Source: JALVDI01 sp039186435 (lineage in GTDB: Bacteria > Myxococcota_A > Polyangia > Polyangiales > Houyiibacteriaceae). From it: a stretch of DNA of 16,338 bases. This document shows positions 6,770-14,326 of the stretch, one piece after another (the first letter of the stretch is position 1; each line of letters opens with the position of its first letter). The stretch lies in assembly GCA_039186435.1 (NCBI GenBank), contig JBCDAA010000193.1:1-16338 (forward strand), given 5' to 3'. The position numbers and the translations under genes were made by a program. Below the pieces are notes generated by a model that ran no database searches, had not been told where the DNA came from, and saw only the letters and a list, made by a program, of their open reading frames with translations.

Positions 6770-8491
6770 ATGGGAGGCTCGAAGGAGAGCGAGCGCTCAG
6801 AGGCGCAGGAGACGATTTGCGGCTATCGGCCGCTTTTTCGCATTGGCAGTGGTGCGATGGCCGACGCTTTTGTCGCCATCGACGAGCGGCTGGGCCCAGC
6901 GTCGCGACCGGTCGTGCTCAAGCGACTCACCACGCGCGACCCGACGATCGTCACCCACTTTGAGCAAGAGGCGCAGCTCGCACTGCGGCTGACGCACCCA
7001 AACGTAGTCGCGGCGCATGCACTTTTGCAGCACGGCGACATGCCCGTGCTGGTTCTCGAGTACGTGGAGGGTGAGCCTCTCTCGCGTCTTCGCAAGGCCG
7101 TCCGAAAGGTCGACAGCTACGAGCTCGCGGTGGCGGCGTTCGTTTGTCAGCTCCTCGACGCCCTCGACTACGTTCACAGCGCGCGGGACGACGATGGCTC
7201 ACCCCTCACCATCGTTCATCGCGACGTTAAGCCCGACAACATCCTCGTCACCCAGCGCGGGGACGTCAAACTTCTCGACTTCGGCGTCGCGAAATGGGCG
7301 AAGGGGGAGCGGACCCAAACGCACACGGTGAAGGGGACGCTCCGCTACACCGCTCCCGAGTACCTTCACGGCAACGAACCCACACAGGGGATCGATCTCT
7401 GGGCGGTGGCGATCATCGCGTGGGAGTACCTCGCCGGACGGCGACTCTTCGACGCCTCGAATCCGGGACGACTGATCGCGTCGATCATCGGCGATCCCAT
7501 TCCGGCGCTACGAAGTGTTCGGCCGGAGCTGCCGGAGGCGATGGCGTCGGTGATCGATCGCGCCCTCGAACGCGAGCCGGAGGACCGCTACGCGAGCGCC
7601 AGCGCGTTTCGGCGTGCGCTGGAGGAGACCTTCGACCGGGGCGAGGGTCGCGCCGTGTTGCGCGAGGTGATGGCGACCTTCGGCGAGCGAACCAAGGACC
7701 AGCGCAGCAAGCTCAAAGAGGAGATTCGAAACTCCTTTGGTCCGGACACCTCGCTGTCTGGGCTCTCGACGTCGGGCGTGGGCGCGTCTTCGGTCGAGCT
7801 GCCCTCAACCTCGGGGGTTCGCCCGAAACGCTCTGGGGTGCGACCGACCGCGGTTGCGGGAATTCTTCTGCTCTGCTTTGCGGCGGGCGTCGGTGTCGTC
7901 GTCGCGGTCTTGCCGAGCGACGAGTCCACTGACCCCGAACCTGGGCCATCGATCGCCGCCGAACCGGAACGCACGACCGGCACAGCGGAGGCGCCAACGA
8001 CCATGGAGCCGGAGACCGCCGAAGCCGAGACCGCCGAAGCCGAGACCGCCGAAGCCGAGGCCGAAGCCGAGACCGCCGAAGCCGAGACCGCCGAGAGCGC
8101 TGAAGCCGAGGCCGCCGAAGCGATGACCGAACGTCCCGAACCAGAAGCGCCCATGCGCCCCGCGCGACGACGTCACGTGGCGAAACGCGCGAGCGACGCA
8201 GGACACGCGGAGCCCACGGCCCAAACGATGGATCCGGAAGCGCCCGCCGCAGAAGCGCACACAAGCGAGACCGCCGCCGTCGCGATGACCGAGACCGCGA
8301 TGGTCGCCATGACGGAGACCGCGATGGTCACCATGACGGAGACCGCAACCGAACCCGCGCGAACAACGCGGATGACCGCGCCCCGAATGACGACCCGAAT
8401 GACGACGCGCATGACGACGCGCATGACCGTTCGGCCGCGCTCCGATCCCGATCCGGCGCCCAACGATCCCGTCCCGACTTGGCTTCCCTGA
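6770..8491 (+). CDS. Membrane-anchored Ser/Thr protein kinase with repetitive C-terminal tail
   Basis: A 573-residue Hanks-type (PknB-like) protein kinase with all core motifs. The glycine-rich loop is GSGAMADAF (26-34), the ATP-binding lysine Lys51 lies in VVLKRL, and the helix-C glutamate is Glu67. The catalytic loop is HRDVKPDN (150-157), the metal-binding motif DFG is at 170-172, and APE at 195-197. After the kinase domain comes a hydrophobic segment (about 358-381, VAGILLLCFAAGVGVVVAVL) that should cross the inner membrane. This leaves a tail of about 190 residues outside the cytoplasm. The tail has an acidic Ala/Glu/Thr repeat (415-451), a Met-Thr-Glu repeat (506-529) and a basic Arg-Met-Thr repeat near the C-terminus (534-556). 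No PASTA or other known sensor domain is visible. The start is fixed by the purine-rich site just upstream. The beta-barrel gene follows after 9 bases, suggesting an operon. Confidence 0.93.
   Translation: MGGSKESERSEAQETICGYRPLFRIGSGAMADAFVAIDERLGPASRPVVLKRLTTRDPTIVTHFEQEAQLALRLTHPNVVAAHALLQHGDMPVLVLEYVEGEPLSRLRKAVRKVDSYELAVAAFVCQLLDALDYVHSARDDDGSPLTIVHRDVKPDNILVTQRGDVKLLDFGVAKWAKGERTQTHTVKGTLRYTAPEYLHGNEPTQGIDLWAVAIIAWEYLAGRRLFDASNPGRLIASIIGDPIPALRSVRPELPEAMASVIDRALEREPEDRYASASAFRRALEETFDRGEGRAVLREVMATFGERTKDQRSKLKEEIRNSFGPDTSLSGLSTSGVGASSVELPSTSGVRPKRSGVRPTAVAGILLLCFAAGVGVVVAVLPSDESTDPEPGPSIAAEPERTTGTAEAPTTMEPETAEAETAEAETAEAEAEAETAEAETAESAEAEAAEAMTERPEPEAPMRPARRRHVAKRASDAGHAEPTAQTMDPEAPAAEAHTSETAAVAMTETAMVAMTETAMVTMTETATEPARTTRMTAPRMTTRMTTRMTTRMTVRPRSDPDPAPNDPVPTWLP
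8012..8122 (+). repeat. In-frame repeat of a 15-bp unit encoding Ala-Glu-Thr-Ala-Glu
   Basis: The unit GCCGAGACCGCCGAA recurs in tandem, with variant and partial copies, over 111 bases. It encodes an acidic low-complexity stretch in the extracytoplasmic tail of the kinase. The period is a multiple of three, so gain or loss of units would keep the frame. Confidence 0.85.
8285..8356 (+). repeat. Three tandem 24-bp units (MTETAMVA type) in the kinase tail
   Basis: Three consecutive 24-bp units encode MTETAMVA, MTETAMVT and MTETATEP. The copies differ at a few bases (ACC/ACG, GCC/ACC), so the duplication is recent but not perfect. It lies inside the kinase coding sequence and preserves frame. 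Confidence 0.85.
8369..8437 (+). repeat. 12-bp repeats encoding Arg-Met-Thr-Thr near the kinase C-terminus
   Basis: Units close to CGCATGACGACG repeat in tandem and encode RMTAP, then three RMTT copies, then RMTV and RP. This gives a basic, Met- and Thr-rich end to a protein whose preceding tail is acidic. Confidence 0.8.
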
Positions 8492-8493
8492 GG
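8490..8493 (+). promoter_or_regulatory. Shine-Dalgarno site of the beta-barrel gene overlapping the kinase stop
   Basis: GAGG overlaps the kinase TGA stop codon and sits seven bases before the ATG at 8501. This is good ribosome-binding spacing. The arrangement makes translational coupling between kinase and barrel likely. Confidence 0.6.
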
Positions 8494-8500
8494 TAGAGAC

Positions 8501-9736
8501 ATGACTCCCACGTTCCTCCCGCGTGCGCTCGTCGCACTCCTGCTCCTTGGTTTGAGCTCCGCCGCGAGCGCGCAGTGGACACTTCCAAAGAACCACTTCG
8601 GGGTTCGGCTCAGCTCGAGCTACAGCAGCGCAACCCACGAGTGGTTCGGCTTCGACGGCCAGCCCAAAGGCCTGCGTCGATTTCCGCTCCGCGGGCGATA
8701 CGAGCGCTTCGACCTCACCGTCGACGGTCGCTGGGGAGTCACGCGTCGTTTCGAGCTCGGCGTGCGGGTCACCACCGCCCTCGCGTCGTATCGCGCCGAC
8801 CCGGTGATTCTCCAAGGTGCGCCGCTTTCCATCGTCGGCGCGGACGACCGCCTGGACTACTACCAAGACAACATCATCGACGTCTCGGGGCGTGAGGCGG
8901 GCCTCGGCGACGTATACTTAAGCGGGACCTTCAACCTCGTCCGCCGCCAGTTCGCAGCGTCGATTCGCCTCGCCGTGAAACTCCCGGGCGGATACCGACA
9001 GCCGGAAGGCACGTTTCGGGGCGGCGTCACGTCGGCGGAGGAGCTGATGGCCCGCGCCGACGAGCTCATCACCCCTGAAAACGCCTTCGGCACCGTGACC
9101 CTTGGCCTCGGCCAGGTGGATCTCATCGCCAGCCTTCCGCTCGGGTACGCGGCGCGCAGTCGCACGTTCATCGTCTTCGAGCCTTCGTACGCGCTTCGTT
9201 TGGGAGGCGCCGGCGATCAGGTCCGCGCACGACTCACCCTCGGTCAATCCATCGGCCACGCGTTTACTCTCGTCGCGTCGGCCTACGGCGAATTCACGGT
9301 CGTCGAGGGTGACGTCTATGGCGTGAGCCTCGGCGCGAACCCGCCTCGCACCGAAGCCGCGCTCTTCGACGAAAACCAGCCCATTTTCTTTCGTGAGGTC
9401 CGTCTCCAACAGGACGCCGTTCGAGCTTCGGGGGCCGCGGTCCTTCGTCTGGGCTCCGCCGAGATCACCTTTCGCTACGAGCGCACGGTGTGGGGTCGCA
9501 ACACGGTGCAGGAGCAGAGCTTCTCCATCGGCATCGGTACCCTCTTCGACGGAGGAACCATCTTCGGTCCGCCCTCGACGCCGGAGCCCGAACCCGAACC
9601 CGAACCGGAGCTGGAGCCGGAACCGGAGTCCGAATACGACGAGCCGGTCGAGGTCGAACCGGTCGAGGAGCACGCCGAACCGCAGGAAGAATCGCAAACC
9701 GCGGATGAACCCGTGGCAGCCGACGCGGAACCCTAG
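8501..9736 (+). CDS. Predicted outer-membrane beta-barrel protein with acidic Pro/Glu tail
   Basis: A 411-residue exported protein. Residues 1-24 are a Sec signal peptide with hydrophobic core ALVALLLLGL and cleavage site ASA|Q. The mature part alternates polar and hydrophobic residues in strand-like blocks (for example HFGVRLSSSYSS, YERFDLTVDGRWGV, RRFELGVRVTTALAS, QFAASIRLAVKL). The last such strand, SFSIGIGTLF, ends in Phe as barrel C-termini often do. After it comes a tail of about 50 residues (361-411) that opens with Pro-Glu repeats and is highly acidic. I do not recognise a specific family; a porin-like or DUF3187-like barrel is possible. The tail is expected to project into the periplasm. 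The gene begins 9 bases after the kinase stop, so the two are probably expressed together. It converges with the beta-propeller lipoprotein gene downstream. Confidence 0.82.
   Translation: MTPTFLPRALVALLLLGLSSAASAQWTLPKNHFGVRLSSSYSSATHEWFGFDGQPKGLRRFPLRGRYERFDLTVDGRWGVTRRFELGVRVTTALASYRADPVILQGAPLSIVGADDRLDYYQDNIIDVSGREAGLGDVYLSGTFNLVRRQFAASIRLAVKLPGGYRQPEGTFRGGVTSAEELMARADELITPENAFGTVTLGLGQVDLIASLPLGYAARSRTFIVFEPSYALRLGGAGDQVRARLTLGQSIGHAFTLVASAYGEFTVVEGDVYGVSLGANPPRTEAALFDENQPIFFREVRLQQDAVRASGAAVLRLGSAEITFRYERTVWGRNTVQEQSFSIGIGTLFDGGTIFGPPSTPEPEPEPEPELEPEPESEYDEPVEVEPVEEHAEPQEESQTADEPVAADAEP
9581..9634 (+). repeat. Pro-Glu codon repeat in the barrel protein tail
   Basis: Alternating Pro and Glu codons (CCx-GAx), about eight pairs with one Leu and one Ser substitution, encode a stiff acidic stretch at the start of the C-terminal tail. 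Synonymous codons vary along the repeat, which argues for selection on the protein sequence rather than recent DNA slippage. Confidence 0.8.
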
Positions 9737-9770
9737 ATCGCGCAACGCAGCCACGGAAGGGAGTCGACGT

Positions 9771-9789
9771 ACGCGCCTCTAGGGCGCGT
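9771..9789. terminator. Possible bidirectional hairpin between convergent genes
   Basis: A perfect 7-bp inverted repeat, ACGCGCC and GGCGCGT, surrounds the 5-base loop TCTAG. It lies 34 bases after the barrel stop and overlaps the stop codon of the minus-strand lipoprotein gene. No T-tract follows on either strand, so intrinsic termination is uncertain. It is the only strong dyad in the short gap between the two convergent genes. Confidence 0.35.
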
Positions 9790-10867
9790 CGCTTGACAAC
9801 CGGAAGAGCAGGAACTCTTGGCGGGCGGGAATCCCCGAAGGTGCGCGCGTCGCGATATTCGCTACGCCGACGAGCACCTCGCCGCTCGGCAACCGCACTC
9901 CCTGCGGTTTCGACGGCTCCCAGTCGCGCTCGGTGCTGAGCGCTTCGGGCATTCCCAGGACGCCTTCGCTCGTCAACGAACGTCGATAGAGCACAAAGCC
10001 CCGCGACGTTGGGGTCGTCTGAATGTAGTAGAGGTCGAGCCCTCCATCGTCGCGAGGGACCATCGTCGTGTCGTGCACGTTGGAGCTTGCGTCGCTCACG
10101 CGCACGGCCTCCGACCACTCCGCCCCGTCGGATGAGCGACGCACGAACGAAACCATCGGCTCGGCGCCCACCGGAAACTGGTACGTGTACGCAAGAGAAC
10201 CATCCGCAAAGAGCCCGAGCGTGGCGAGAGCGCCCGGCTCGGCCACCGCGACGGAGTCGCCGAGGGTGTCAAGGCTCTCTCCACTGACAAAGCGCGGCAC
10301 TGAGGCGACGTCGCGAAACGCCGCCGCGACCTTGTCTCCCCACGCGTAGAGCTTCGGCCACGAAAGAAGCGACGACACGCCGGCAAGAGACCGCGCGGCG
10401 CCGGTCTCCCTCTCGACGAGCGAGGACGCCCCGCGAAGATCGGACGCCGCCCAGAAGTAAAGCCTTCCGTCCAAGAACGACGGATTCGCTTCGTAGCGCG
10501 CGCCGTCGCTGCCGGAGAGTCGCTCGGCGGCGGCGAAGGCAACACCATCGGGGGACCGACTGGTGTAGAGCGCCCCTTCGGTAAAGTCGACGTCGAAGGA
10601 ATCCCACACCACGGTGACGGATCCGTCGCTGGAAACGTCGAACGCACTCGAGAGGTCCAGCGTGTTCGATTCCCCCAGGGAGGCCACCTCCGAACGCGCG
10701 ACCGGCGGCGCCAATAGAGGGACCTCCACCGATACACCGCGGTCGACACCGGCGTCCTCGCCGCTATCCGGCGCCCCCGCGTCGATTTCGCGCGCGGCGT
10801 CGAGTGGAACCGTCGCCGGCGAGGAGCACGCCAGAAGTCCGGCAAAAACGAAGACGGCGGAGCGCAT
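9779..10867 (-). CDS. Beta-propeller-like (Asp-box) lipoprotein
   Basis: A 362-residue predicted lipoprotein. MRSAVFVFAGLLAC gives a short signal peptide with lipobox Cys14, followed by a disordered linker rich in Asp, Ala and Gly (residues 22-43). The body is made of beta-strand repeats with at least two Asp-box (BNR) motifs: SRSPDGVAF (103-111) and SSDGAEW (245-251). There are also repeated strand patterns such as DGSVTVVWDSF, DGRLYFWAAS and DGGLDLYYIQ. Asp-boxes are typical of sialidase-like six-bladed propellers, but I see no sialidase FRIP motif or catalytic Arg triad, so a glycosidase activity is not supported. A binding role at the cell surface is more likely. ATG 10867 is chosen over an upstream in-frame start because it begins the signal peptide directly. 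It is divergent from the DUF1592 gene, with 209 bases between. Confidence 0.82.
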   Translation of the reverse strand: MRSAVFVFAGLLACSSPATVPLDAAREIDAGAPDSGEDAGVDRGVSVEVPLLAPPVARSEVASLGESNTLDLSSAFDVSSDGSVTVVWDSFDVDFTEGALYTSRSPDGVAFAAAERLSGSDGARYEANPSFLDGRLYFWAASDLRGASSLVERETGAARSLAGVSSLLSWPKLYAWGDKVAAAFRDVASVPRFVSGESLDTLGDSVAVAEPGALATLGLFADGSLAYTYQFPVGAEPMVSFVRRSSDGAEWSEAVRVSDASSNVHDTTMVPRDDGGLDLYYIQTTPTSRGFVLYRRSLTSEGVLGMPEALSTERDWEPSKPQGVRLPSGEVLVGVANIATRAPSGIPARQEFLLFRLSSDAP

Positions 10868-11076
10868 GGTGGAACGACGAAGCGGAGCCAACAGCGTCGC
10901 ATAGTTTTCCAGCCGAACCCGCGCCAAGCCCGTAACAGACGCGAGCGGACAATCGGGCTGAGGTCTACAAGACCCGCTTGGGGTCAACGCTCCCCGAAAC
11001 CATGCACCGACAACGTAGAGTTCAACGCTCGCTGTGGAATTCGCGCGATGGCGCGAGCCTTGCTGCACCCCTGCGC
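10868..11076. promoter_or_regulatory. Divergent intergenic region with small dyads
   Basis: These 209 bases lie between two divergent lipoprotein genes and should hold both promoters. I see no convincing sigma-70-type promoter pair. One dyad, TCGCGC-GATG-GCGCGA (11041-11056), lies about 20 bases before the DUF1592 gene start and could form a leader hairpin. Neither gene has a clear Shine-Dalgarno sequence at the chosen start. Confidence 0.4.
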
Positions 11077-12714
11077 ATGCGGTGCGTCCTCCCCCTTCTC
11101 CTCTGCGCTGCGTGCACGGGCACCATCGGCGACCGCGCCGAGCCTCCGTCCATTCCGGATACGGATCTCGAGGCGTTTCCCGGCCAAGAGTTTGCGTGTG
11201 TCAGCGATGCCGTTCCCGGCCCCAATCTCGTCCGGCGCCTCACGGTTAACGAATACGTCGCGACGGTCGCAGGCGCCCTCGACGTCGACGTCTCCGATGT
11301 CGCGCCCGCGGAGATTCCCCCGGAACCTCCCTCGGACGGATTTTCGAACACCGCGGCGACCCTCGTCGTTTCCCTTGCGCACGTCGAAGCGTACGAGGCC
11401 CTTTCCGAGACGATCCTCGAACGAGTCGACCTGACAGCGCTGCTCGATCGCTATGCGCCCTGCCGCGAGAGTCGATGCGAAGCGGACACCATCGACGCCC
11501 TCGCGCTTCGCCTCTATCGCGCGCCGATTCTTCCCGAAGAACGGAACGCACTGCTGCCGCTCTTCGCCGCGGTGCGAGAAGAAGGCGGCGACTTCGAAGA
11601 GGGAACGGCGCTCGTGCTGCGTGCGATGCTCCAGTCGCCGCGTTTCCTCTACCGAACGGAAGTCGAGCTCGGTGACGGCGTTCGAGAGCTCAGCGGCTAC
11701 GAGATGGCGAGCCGCTTGAGCTACCTCGTGTGGGGCGCGCCCCCGGACGACGAACTCTTCGCGGCGGCCGAACGAAACGACCTGCGAAGCGACGAAGCGA
11801 TCATCGCCGCAATCGACCGAATGCTTGCCGACCCGCGCGCAACCCTGGCCGCGACGACCTTCGCCAGCGAGTGGCTCGACCTCGATCGGCTGGACCTCCT
11901 CACCCGAGACGAAGAGCGCTTTCCCGAATGGACCCCCGAACTCGGGCGCGCCATGAAAGCGGAGACCACCGCCTTCGTGGACACGATTCTCATGAAGGAC
12001 AAGCGCCCGCTGCGGGACCTCTTCGGGGCGCAGTTCACGATCGCGTCGCCGGAGCTCGCCGCGCACTACGGACTTCCCGAGCCGGACGCGGACGGTTTTA
12101 TCGACCTTCAGAGCGTCCCCGAACGCGGCGGACTTCTGACCCAAGGATCGGTCCTCACCGTTGGTGGCAACGAGTCGTCGATGGTGATGCGCGGTCTCTT
12201 TCTTTTGAACACCATCCTCTGTTTGGACCTCGACTCACCCCCCGAGGGCGTCGACACCACGCCCCCCGAGGTCGAGTCCGGACGCTCCCAGCGCTTCTAC
12301 AGCGAAGTCCGCGTCGAAGACGCGTCGTGCCGCGGCTGTCACGCGCAGATGGAACCCCTCGCGTGGGGCCTCGAGCCCTACGACGCGACCGGCATCTTTC
12401 GAACCGAAGACGAACACGGCAACGCGCTTCAGCAAGACGGCTCCGTTCGCTTTGCGAGCTCCGCGCCGCCCGTCGCCTACGCGAGTTCGGAAGAGCTCAT
12501 GCAGGTTCTCGCCGGCGCCGACCGCGTTCGTGACTGCATGAGCCTGCAGGCGAGCCGCTTCGCGATGGGGCGCAAACTTCTCGCGAGCGACGGCTGCGCG
12601 CTCCGCGACCTTCGGGAGCGCCTCTCGACATCCGACGGGACCTACCGAGACCTCCTGATCGCCATCGCGACGAGTTCGATGTTTCGAACCCTGCAGGGAG
12701 AGGAGGCGCCGTGA
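11077..12714 (+). CDS. DUF1592/DUF1588/DUF1585-type lipoprotein with CxxCH heme-like motif
   Basis: A 545-residue predicted lipoprotein (MRCVLPLLLCAAC; Cys13, or possibly Cys10, as lipid anchor). It follows the domain string known from planctomycetes and myxobacteria. DUF1587-like RRLTVNEYVATVAGAL comes first (53-68). DUF1595/DUF1592 follow, with AMLQSPRFLYRTEV (183-196), YEMASRLSYLVWGAPPDDEL (208-227) and FASEWLDLDRL (262-272). DUF1588 is next, with GGLLTQGSVLTV (351-362) and SCRGCHAQMEPLAWGLEPYD (417-436). DUF1585 is last, ending TYRDLLIAIATSSMFRT. C418-R-G-C421-H422 is a c-type heme attachment signature, so this may be an envelope cytochrome-like protein; the biochemical role of the family is not established. 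An in-frame TTG (10978) and ATG (11002) lie upstream, but 11077 places the signal peptide at the N-terminus. It overlaps the DUF1552 gene by GTGA, so translation is probably coupled. Confidence 0.9.
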   Translation: MRCVLPLLLCAACTGTIGDRAEPPSIPDTDLEAFPGQEFACVSDAVPGPNLVRRLTVNEYVATVAGALDVDVSDVAPAEIPPEPPSDGFSNTAATLVVSLAHVEAYEALSETILERVDLTALLDRYAPCRESRCEADTIDALALRLYRAPILPEERNALLPLFAAVREEGGDFEEGTALVLRAMLQSPRFLYRTEVELGDGVRELSGYEMASRLSYLVWGAPPDDELFAAAERNDLRSDEAIIAAIDRMLADPRATLAATTFASEWLDLDRLDLLTRDEERFPEWTPELGRAMKAETTAFVDTILMKDKRPLRDLFGAQFTIASPELAAHYGLPEPDADGFIDLQSVPERGGLLTQGSVLTVGGNESSMVMRGLFLLNTILCLDLDSPPEGVDTTPPEVESGRSQRFYSEVRVEDASCRGCHAQMEPLAWGLEPYDATGIFRTEDEHGNALQQDGSVRFASSAPPVAYASSEELMQVLAGADRVRDCMSLQASRFAMGRKLLASDGCALRDLRERLSTSDGTYRDLLIAIATSSMFRTLQGEEAP

Positions 12715-14153
12715 GCAAAAAGCGATACCGCAAGGTGATGAGTCGCCGCTCGTTCCTCCGCGGCGCGGGCACGGTCGCCATCGGGCTTCCCTTCCTCGAT
12801 GCGATGCGTACCACCAGCCTCTACGCGGCTGTGCCCGAACCCACCGCACGCGCGTTCAACGTCTTCTTTGGACTCGGCTTTCCCACCCCGCTGCAAAGCG
12901 AGGGCTACGACGGTCCCATGGAGCCGCTCGAGGTACTTCGCGACAAGCTCTGCATCGTGCGCGGCATCGACCAGGTGCGCGCGGATGTCGGCGGCGCAAA
13001 CGCGCACTACGACGGCGCGGGGGCGTCCTTTGGTGCCACCGCGCCCACCAGTCTGACCCAGACCGGCGGCGCGACGATCGATCAGGTCATGCGCCGAGAA
13101 CTTCACCCTGAGGGACTTCCGCCGGGGGTCATTCCCACCCTGTGCATGGGCACGTACTTCCGCCGCAACGACCGCCCCTATCGCTACATTCACAGCTGGA
13201 ACCCAGACGGATCCCCCGCGGCCCGAATGCTCGAGGATCCCGCGTCGCTCTTCGACCGGATTTTCGGCGAGGCGCCGCCGATGGAAATGGGTCCCGACCG
13301 CGGACAGCGCCTCCGGCGGAGCGTTCTCGACTCCGTCCTCGCGCAGTACCGGCACTATCAAAGCGATGCCTCGAATCTCGGACGGGCCTCGCGCGCGCGA
13401 ATCGCCGACCATCTCGATCGCGTTCGCGAGCACGAGGTCCGGGTCTTCGGGGGCGAAATGATGGGCGGGACGTGCGTGGTTCCCGACCGGCCGCCCGCCG
13501 GCGACATCCCCCACGGGACAGCCGCCGATCCCGGCGGCGAAGGCATCGACATCACCCTTGAAGACCTGGTCTCCCACTGGCGCCTGATGGCGGACCTCTA
13601 CGTGCTCGCCGCGCAGTGCGACCTCGTTCGCTTCGGCAGCGTCACCTACCTCAGCTCCGGGGAGCGCATTCGCGTCACCGGTCGCTACGAGTACGCCGGC
13701 CGCACGATCTACGACTTCGACGATCGACGCGACCGTGGCCGTGGCGGCGCCCAAGGCTGCAGCCACGAGTACTGGCACGCGTTCCGCGAAGGCAACGCCA
13801 ACGAGCAGCTTCGCGCGCACCTGCACATGAAGCTCCGGGAGGTCGCGTACTTTCTCCAAGGCCTCGACGATCCCGAGCACGCCGACGAGAACGGTCACAC
13901 CATCCTCGAAAACGCGATGGTCACCGTCAGCACCGAGAGCGGCGACGGGCGACACAACGACGTCCGCCGCGAGCTCAGCGGCATCTTTCACGCGATCAGC
14001 GGCGGAAACGATCGCTTTCAGACCGGGTCGATCGTGGACGTCGGCGCCGAGGGCATCGATCTCTACAACACGATGCTCGGGGCGTACGGTCTGCGCTCCA
14101 GGCTCGGTCCAGAGGGCCGGACCGTGGAAGCCGTCGACGCCATCCTCCGCTGA
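12711..14153 (+). CDS. Tat-exported DUF1552 family protein
   Basis: A 480-residue protein with a twin-arginine signal (SRRSFLRGAG, residues 11-20) followed by the weakly hydrophobic TVAIGLPFLDAM. It is therefore probably folded, perhaps with a cofactor, in the cytoplasm and exported to the periplasm. The rest follows the DUF1552 pattern: an early VFFGLGFPTP, a central conserved block around RRSVLDSVLAQYRHYQS, and the C-terminal STESGDGRHNDVR, GIFHAISGGNDRFQTGSIVD and YNTMLGAYGL segments. The family has no assigned activity. It is repeatedly found next to DUF1592/DUF1588 proteins, as here, so the two likely act in one process. The start is a GTG inside GTGA, overlapping the upstream stop. Upstream purines GGGAGAGGAGG form a strong ribosome-binding site within the end of the DUF1592 gene. 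Confidence 0.92.
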   Translation: MSKKRYRKVMSRRSFLRGAGTVAIGLPFLDAMRTTSLYAAVPEPTARAFNVFFGLGFPTPLQSEGYDGPMEPLEVLRDKLCIVRGIDQVRADVGGANAHYDGAGASFGATAPTSLTQTGGATIDQVMRRELHPEGLPPGVIPTLCMGTYFRRNDRPYRYIHSWNPDGSPAARMLEDPASLFDRIFGEAPPMEMGPDRGQRLRRSVLDSVLAQYRHYQSDASNLGRASRARIADHLDRVREHEVRVFGGEMMGGTCVVPDRPPAGDIPHGTAADPGGEGIDITLEDLVSHWRLMADLYVLAAQCDLVRFGSVTYLSSGERIRVTGRYEYAGRTIYDFDDRRDRGRGGAQGCSHEYWHAFREGNANEQLRAHLHMKLREVAYFLQGLDDPEHADENGHTILENAMVTVSTESGDGRHNDVRRELSGIFHAISGGNDRFQTGSIVDVGAEGIDLYNTMLGAYGLRSRLGPEGRTVEAVDAILR

Positions 14154-14154
14154 C

Positions 14155-14167
14155 GGTGGATTCCACC
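14155..14167 (+). terminator. Weak hairpin after the DUF1552 gene
   Basis: GGTGG and CCACC pair around a 3-base loop immediately after the DUF1552 stop codon. The 5-bp stem has no T-tract behind it. It is the only dyad close to the stop, so it is listed as a possible end of the DUF1592-DUF1552 transcript. Confidence 0.25.
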
Positions 14168-14261
14168 CTCGGAAGAGGCAAAAGACGTCGCGGGCGCGGT
14201 CGTGGAAGACGCCCACAAATCGACGAAAACGCGTGCAGAATTCCGCCAGGGCTTCCCGGAA

Positions 14262-14279
14262 CGCTCATTGAGCGATAAT
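14262..14279 (+). promoter_or_regulatory. Dyad and -10-like element before the Cys-rich lipoprotein gene
   Basis: CGCTCA-T-TGAGCG (14262-14274) is a perfect 6-bp inverted repeat around one base. It abuts GATAAT (14274-14279), which matches five of six bases of a TATAAT -10 box. No good -35 element is visible at the usual distance. The arrangement would suit an operator overlapping a promoter about 50 bases upstream of the gene start. Confidence 0.35.
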
Positions 14280-14326
14280 CTAAGGGCCGGGTGTATCGGA
14301 TGAATTTGCGACGACGACGGGGACCA

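Noticed and set aside
8012..8437. Short regular repeats that could suggest a CRISPR array
   Set aside because: The units are 12, 15 and 24 bp, directly tandem with no unique spacers, and all in frame within a kinase gene.
9779..10867. Calling the Asp-box lipoprotein a sialidase
   Set aside because: Asp-boxes are present, but no FRIP motif, catalytic Arg triad or Tyr/Glu pair could be identified.
10984..12144. A 386-codon minus-strand open frame opposite the DUF1592 gene
   Set aside because: It lies entirely opposite a gene with multiple recognised domains and shows no domain, signal peptide or sensible start of its own.
12642..14216. A long open frame (524 codons) on the minus strand opposite the DUF1552 gene
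   Set aside because: It is a shadow of the plus-strand gene in GC-rich DNA. The plus-strand product has a Tat signal and clear family motifs, while the minus product has no recognisable domain and an unnatural composition.
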